From positions 224,032-288,031 of the forward strand of contig NZ_JACARC010000034.1 of the NCBI RefSeq assembly GCF_013386825.1: 64,000 bases of DNA. Direction: 5' to 3'. The first letter of the stretch is position 1. Every line of letters starts with the position of its first letter. The position numbers and the translations under genes were made by a program. Below, in pieces: positions 61,538 to 64,000 of this stretch. Origin of the DNA: Pseudomonas sp. IPO3778 (GTDB lineage Bacteria; Pseudomonadota; Gammaproteobacteria; Pseudomonadales; Pseudomonadaceae). The notes under the pieces were generated by a model, which saw only the letters and a program-made list of their open reading frames with translations, ran no database searches and was not told the origin of the DNA.

Positions 61538-63003
61538 CAATCTATTCCTAATTCTTTCCAGAGCGCATCGACACGAGCAGTGACCGCTTCGTCCTTGACG
61601 ATTACGCGGCCCCATTCACGGGTGGTTTCACCCGGCCATTTATGGGTGGCATCCAGGCCCATTTTCGAGCCAAGGCCCGATACCGGCGAGGCAAAGTCGA
61701 GGTAGTCGATCGGCGTGTTATCGATCATCACCGTGTCGCGCTTGGGGTCCATGCGCGTGGTGATAGCCCAGATCACGTCGTTCCAGTCCCGAGCGTTGAT
61801 GTCGTCGTCGGTGACAATAACGAACTTGGTGTACATGAACTGTCGCAAAAACGACCACACACCCAGCATTACCCGCTTGGCGTGCCCCGGGTACGACTTC
61901 TTCATCGTCACGATGGCCATGCGGTATGAGCAGCCTTCGGGCGGCAGGTAGAAGTCGGTGATTTCCGGAAACTGCTTTTGCAGGATCGGCACAAACACTT
62001 CGTTCAAGGCCACGCCGAGGATGGCCGGCTCATCCGGCGGACGGCCGGTGTAGGTGCTGTGATAGATCGGCTTGATGCGGTGGGTGATGCGCTCGACGGT
62101 GAACACCGGGAAGCTGTCTACTTCGTTGTAGTAGCCAGTATGGTCGCCGTACGGGCCTTCATCGGCCATCTCGCCCGGGTGAATCACCCCTTCAAGGATG
62201 ATTTCAGCGGTGGCCGGCACTTGCAGGTCGTTGCCACGGCATTTCACCAACTCGGTGCGGTTACCACGCAGCAGGCCCGCGAAGGCGTACTCGGACAGGC
62301 TGTCAGGCACCGGCGTGACGGCACCGAGGATGGTCGCCGGGTCTGCTCCCAGGGCCACGGACACCGGGAAGGGTTTACCGGGATGCTTTTCGCACCACTC
62401 ACGGAAATCCAGCGCGCCGCCACGGTGGCTCAGCCAGCGCATGATGACCTTGTTGCGGCCGATCACTTGCTGACGGTAGATGCCGAGGTTCTGGCGGTCC
62501 TTGTTCGGGCCCTTGGTGACGGTCAGGCCCCAGGTGATCAGCGGGCCGACGTCGCCGGGCCAGCAGGTTTGCACGGGCAGCATGCCGAGGTCGACGTCGT
62601 CGCCTTCGATGACCACTTCCTGGCACACCGCGTCCTTGACCACCTTGGGGGCCATGGCAATGATCTTGCGGAAGATCGGCAGCTTGGACCAGGCATCCTT
62701 CAGGCCCTTGGGTGGCTCGGGCTCCTTGAGGAAGGCCAGCAGCTTGCCGATCTCGCGCAGTTCGCTGACGGACTCGGCGCCCATGCCAAAGGCCACGCGA
62801 TCGGGGGTGCCGAACAGGTTGCCGAGTACCGGGATATCAAAACCCACCGGATTTTCAAACAGCAGCGCCGGGCCCTTGTTGCGCAAGGTACGGTCGCAAA
62901 TCTCAGTCATTTCCAGCACCGGGGAAATCGGCACCTGGATACGTTTCAACTCTCCGCGCTGCTCAAGTTGCTGCACGAAATCCCGAAGATCCTTGAATTT
63001 CAT
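61537..63003 (-). CDS. ubiD: 4-hydroxy-3-polyprenylbenzoate decarboxylase UbiD
   Basis: The 488-residue enzyme starts MKFKDLRDFVQQLEQRGELK and has EGVIHPGEMADEGPYGDHTG and VERITHRIKPIYHSTYTGRP. These are typical of UbiD, which needs prenylated FMN from UbiX. It removes the ring carboxyl group during ubiquinone synthesis. ATG 63003 is used; the frame opens at 63015. Confidence 0.95.
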   Translation of the reverse strand: MKFKDLRDFVQQLEQRGELKRIQVPISPVLEMTEICDRTLRNKGPALLFENPVGFDIPVLGNLFGTPDRVAFGMGAESVSELREIGKLLAFLKEPEPPKGLKDAWSKLPIFRKIIAMAPKVVKDAVCQEVVIEGDDVDLGMLPVQTCWPGDVGPLITWGLTVTKGPNKDRQNLGIYRQQVIGRNKVIMRWLSHRGGALDFREWCEKHPGKPFPVSVALGADPATILGAVTPVPDSLSEYAFAGLLRGNRTELVKCRGNDLQVPATAEIILEGVIHPGEMADEGPYGDHTGYYNEVDSFPVFTVERITHRIKPIYHSTYTGRPPDEPAILGVALNEVFVPILQKQFPEITDFYLPPEGCSYRMAIVTMKKSYPGHAKRVMLGVWSFLRQFMYTKFVIVTDDDINARDWNDVIWAITTRMDPKRDTVMIDNTPIDYLDFASPVSGLGSKMGLDATHKWPGETTREWGRVIVKDEAVTARVDALWKELGID

Positions 63004-63092
63004 TAACCATGCCACCCGTAAAATAGGCGTACATCCTACCTGCTCTTACGGTCGCTGGCAGCTTATTGAGCAGCATTGCCGACGACACCGAC

Positions 63093-64000
63093 TCAACGAG
63101 CCGATGCCTGGGTTTGATCGCGCAAGGTCTGGAACAACGGCTCAAGGAACGCCTCGACGTACCGCGAACCCACCGCAGAGAGGTGATTGTCGTCGGTGTA
63201 CAGCGAATGGCCCTTCAGCTCCACGCGGCACCAATCATTCACACTGCAGAGCTTCGGCGCCGGATCGAGCACCTTTACCTCGGGATCAGCAGCAGCAATT
63301 TGCGCGAATACGTGGTTGATGTAGGCCTGCCGCTTGAGGTGATCCGCCAGGGGCATTCCCTCTTTATCGGTGGGCCGGCCAAGCATCGCCAGGCGGCTGA
63401 GGCGGTAAGGGGCACTGAACTCCTGCAGGGGGACTTCCTTGACCAGCCACACTCGATGACCACTGGCGCGCAATTGCTGCACAAGGGCGCGCAAGCTTTC
63501 GGCGAAGCGGCGCTCGGCGAAGGCCCGGTCATAGGCTCCGGTTGCAGGGTCCAGCAGCGACACCTCCGTGTCACCATCACGCTGCCCATAGACGTAAAGG
63601 CTCCAGCGCGCCACCAACACCACGTCGCTAAAGGTTTCCTGGCCCAACATCCGGGTGACCCGCTGGTTGAAGCTCAAACAACCCGGAGTGCTTTCTTTGC
63701 GGTCAAACGGCAGGCAACCGGCATACCCGGCCTGAGTGACACTGACCCCATATTTGCTCGCACCGTCTTGCAATGCCGGAACCAGGGACGTGGCATGGCT
63801 ATCGCCCCAAACCAATGCGCGTGTCGGCCCGGACTGAGGTCCGAAATGACAAAATCCATGGCGACGATTTTTCTTCCCGTCCGCCAGGCAGGCCATCAGG
63901 TCCGGACTCCAGGTACGCGCCTGGGCAAATTGCAAGGCTTCGGGTGACAGGCGCCAAGGCAAGCCTTGCGTCCAGACCAGGCTTTTGCCGAGCAGTCCAA
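63093..64000 (-). CDS. Acyltransferase C-terminal SGNH domain (OafA/YrhL-like), partial
   Basis: The frame is open from the right edge to 63093, so only the C-terminal 302 residues are in the window. It carries the SGNH hydrolase block I (ALVWGDSHATSLVPAL) and block V (TDDNHLSAVGSRY, Asp-x-x-His). This is the domain fused to acyltransferase-3 proteins such as OafA-type O-antigen or peptidoglycan O-acetylases. The multi-TM acyltransferase part lies outside. The gene next to ubiD is remembered as an O-antigen acetylase in PAO1. Confidence 0.88.
   Translation of the reverse strand, partial: GLLGKSLVWTQGLPWRLSPEALQFAQARTWSPDLMACLADGKKNRRHGFCHFGPQSGPTRALVWGDSHATSLVPALQDGASKYGVSVTQAGYAGCLPFDRKESTPGCLSFNQRVTRMLGQETFSDVVLVARWSLYVYGQRDGDTEVSLLDPATGAYDRAFAERRFAESLRALVQQLRASGHRVWLVKEVPLQEFSAPYRLSRLAMLGRPTDKEGMPLADHLKRQAYINHVFAQIAAADPEVKVLDPAPKLCSVNDWCRVELKGHSLYTDDNHLSAVGSRYVEAFLEPLFQTLRDQTQASAR

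Overview
The window looks like the chromosome of a Pseudomonas of the P. fluorescens group. The GC-rich coding sequence, the full spuA-H/spuI polyamine locus, the ssuEADCBF sulfonate operon with lsfA, the ArgA-ArgE order, the ubiH-pepP-ygfB / zapA-6S RNA-fau block and about a dozen REP-type inverted repeats all point that way. Gene order from argA to the right edge follows what I remember of P. aeruginosa PAO1 (roughly PA5204-PA5238), and the spu block with an acylase gene beyond it resembles PA0296-PA0305. These synteny statements are from memory and were not searched. There is no insertion sequence, prophage, tRNA or CRISPR array.

Layout. (1) 1-4.3 kb is an accessory locus: the tail of an unidentified gene, two small four-helix DMT proteins resembling the ArnE/ArnF flippase subunits and a DegT-type PLP aminotransferase, facing an arginase-fold protein and a FemAB/GNAT-like acyltransferase. 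(2) 4.4-10 kb holds a periplasmic penicillin-acylase-family enzyme (HacB-like), then two regulator/enzyme pairs: AraC with a carboxymuconolactone-decarboxylase-like protein, and GlxA with an HD-domain protein of cyanamide-hydratase type. (3) 10.2-21.1 kb is the polyamine system: ABC importer SpuDEFGH and the gamma-glutamylation catabolic enzymes SpuA, SpuB, SpuC and SpuI. (4) 21.3-27.7 kb has a TetR regulator, ssuEADCBF for alkanesulfonate uptake and desulfonation, and the 1-Cys peroxiredoxin LsfA. (5) 28-34 kb has an OprD-family porin, argA, argE and a CYTH/CHAD triphosphatase. (6) 34.1-38.7 kb has an Lrp regulator divergent from a small ACT-like protein, an orphan GspE-type ATPase, a slipin/NfeD pair and a DUF2388 protein.

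(7) 38.8-45.3 kb has an outer-membrane barrel and a second DegT aminotransferase, gcvT-gcvH without an adjacent gcvP, and a ferric-iron importer (binding protein plus fused permease). (8) 45.4-52.6 kb is a housekeeping block: two ubiquinone hydroxylases with a DUF4442 protein between them, pepP, ygfB, a small coiled-coil protein, zapA, 6S RNA, fau, a 49-residue membrane protein and an EVE-domain protein. (9) 52.6-64 kb has a FliL-like protein, a quinone oxidoreductase, a histidine phosphatase, glpT behind a clear GlpR-type operator, chaC, a TonB-dependent receptor, a divergent PagP-like enzyme, a ferredoxin reductase, ubiD and the C-terminal part of an SGNH-type O-acyltransferase cut by the window edge.

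Functionally the window is rich in nitrogen and sulfur scavenging (polyamines, sulfonates, glycine, arginine synthesis) and in envelope modification (Arn-like locus, PagP-like enzyme, O-acyltransferase). The most novel part is the Arn-like locus at the left edge. Next come the region where gcvP would be expected, the structured leader of gcvT, and the PagP/TonB receptor/ChaC insertion beside glpT.
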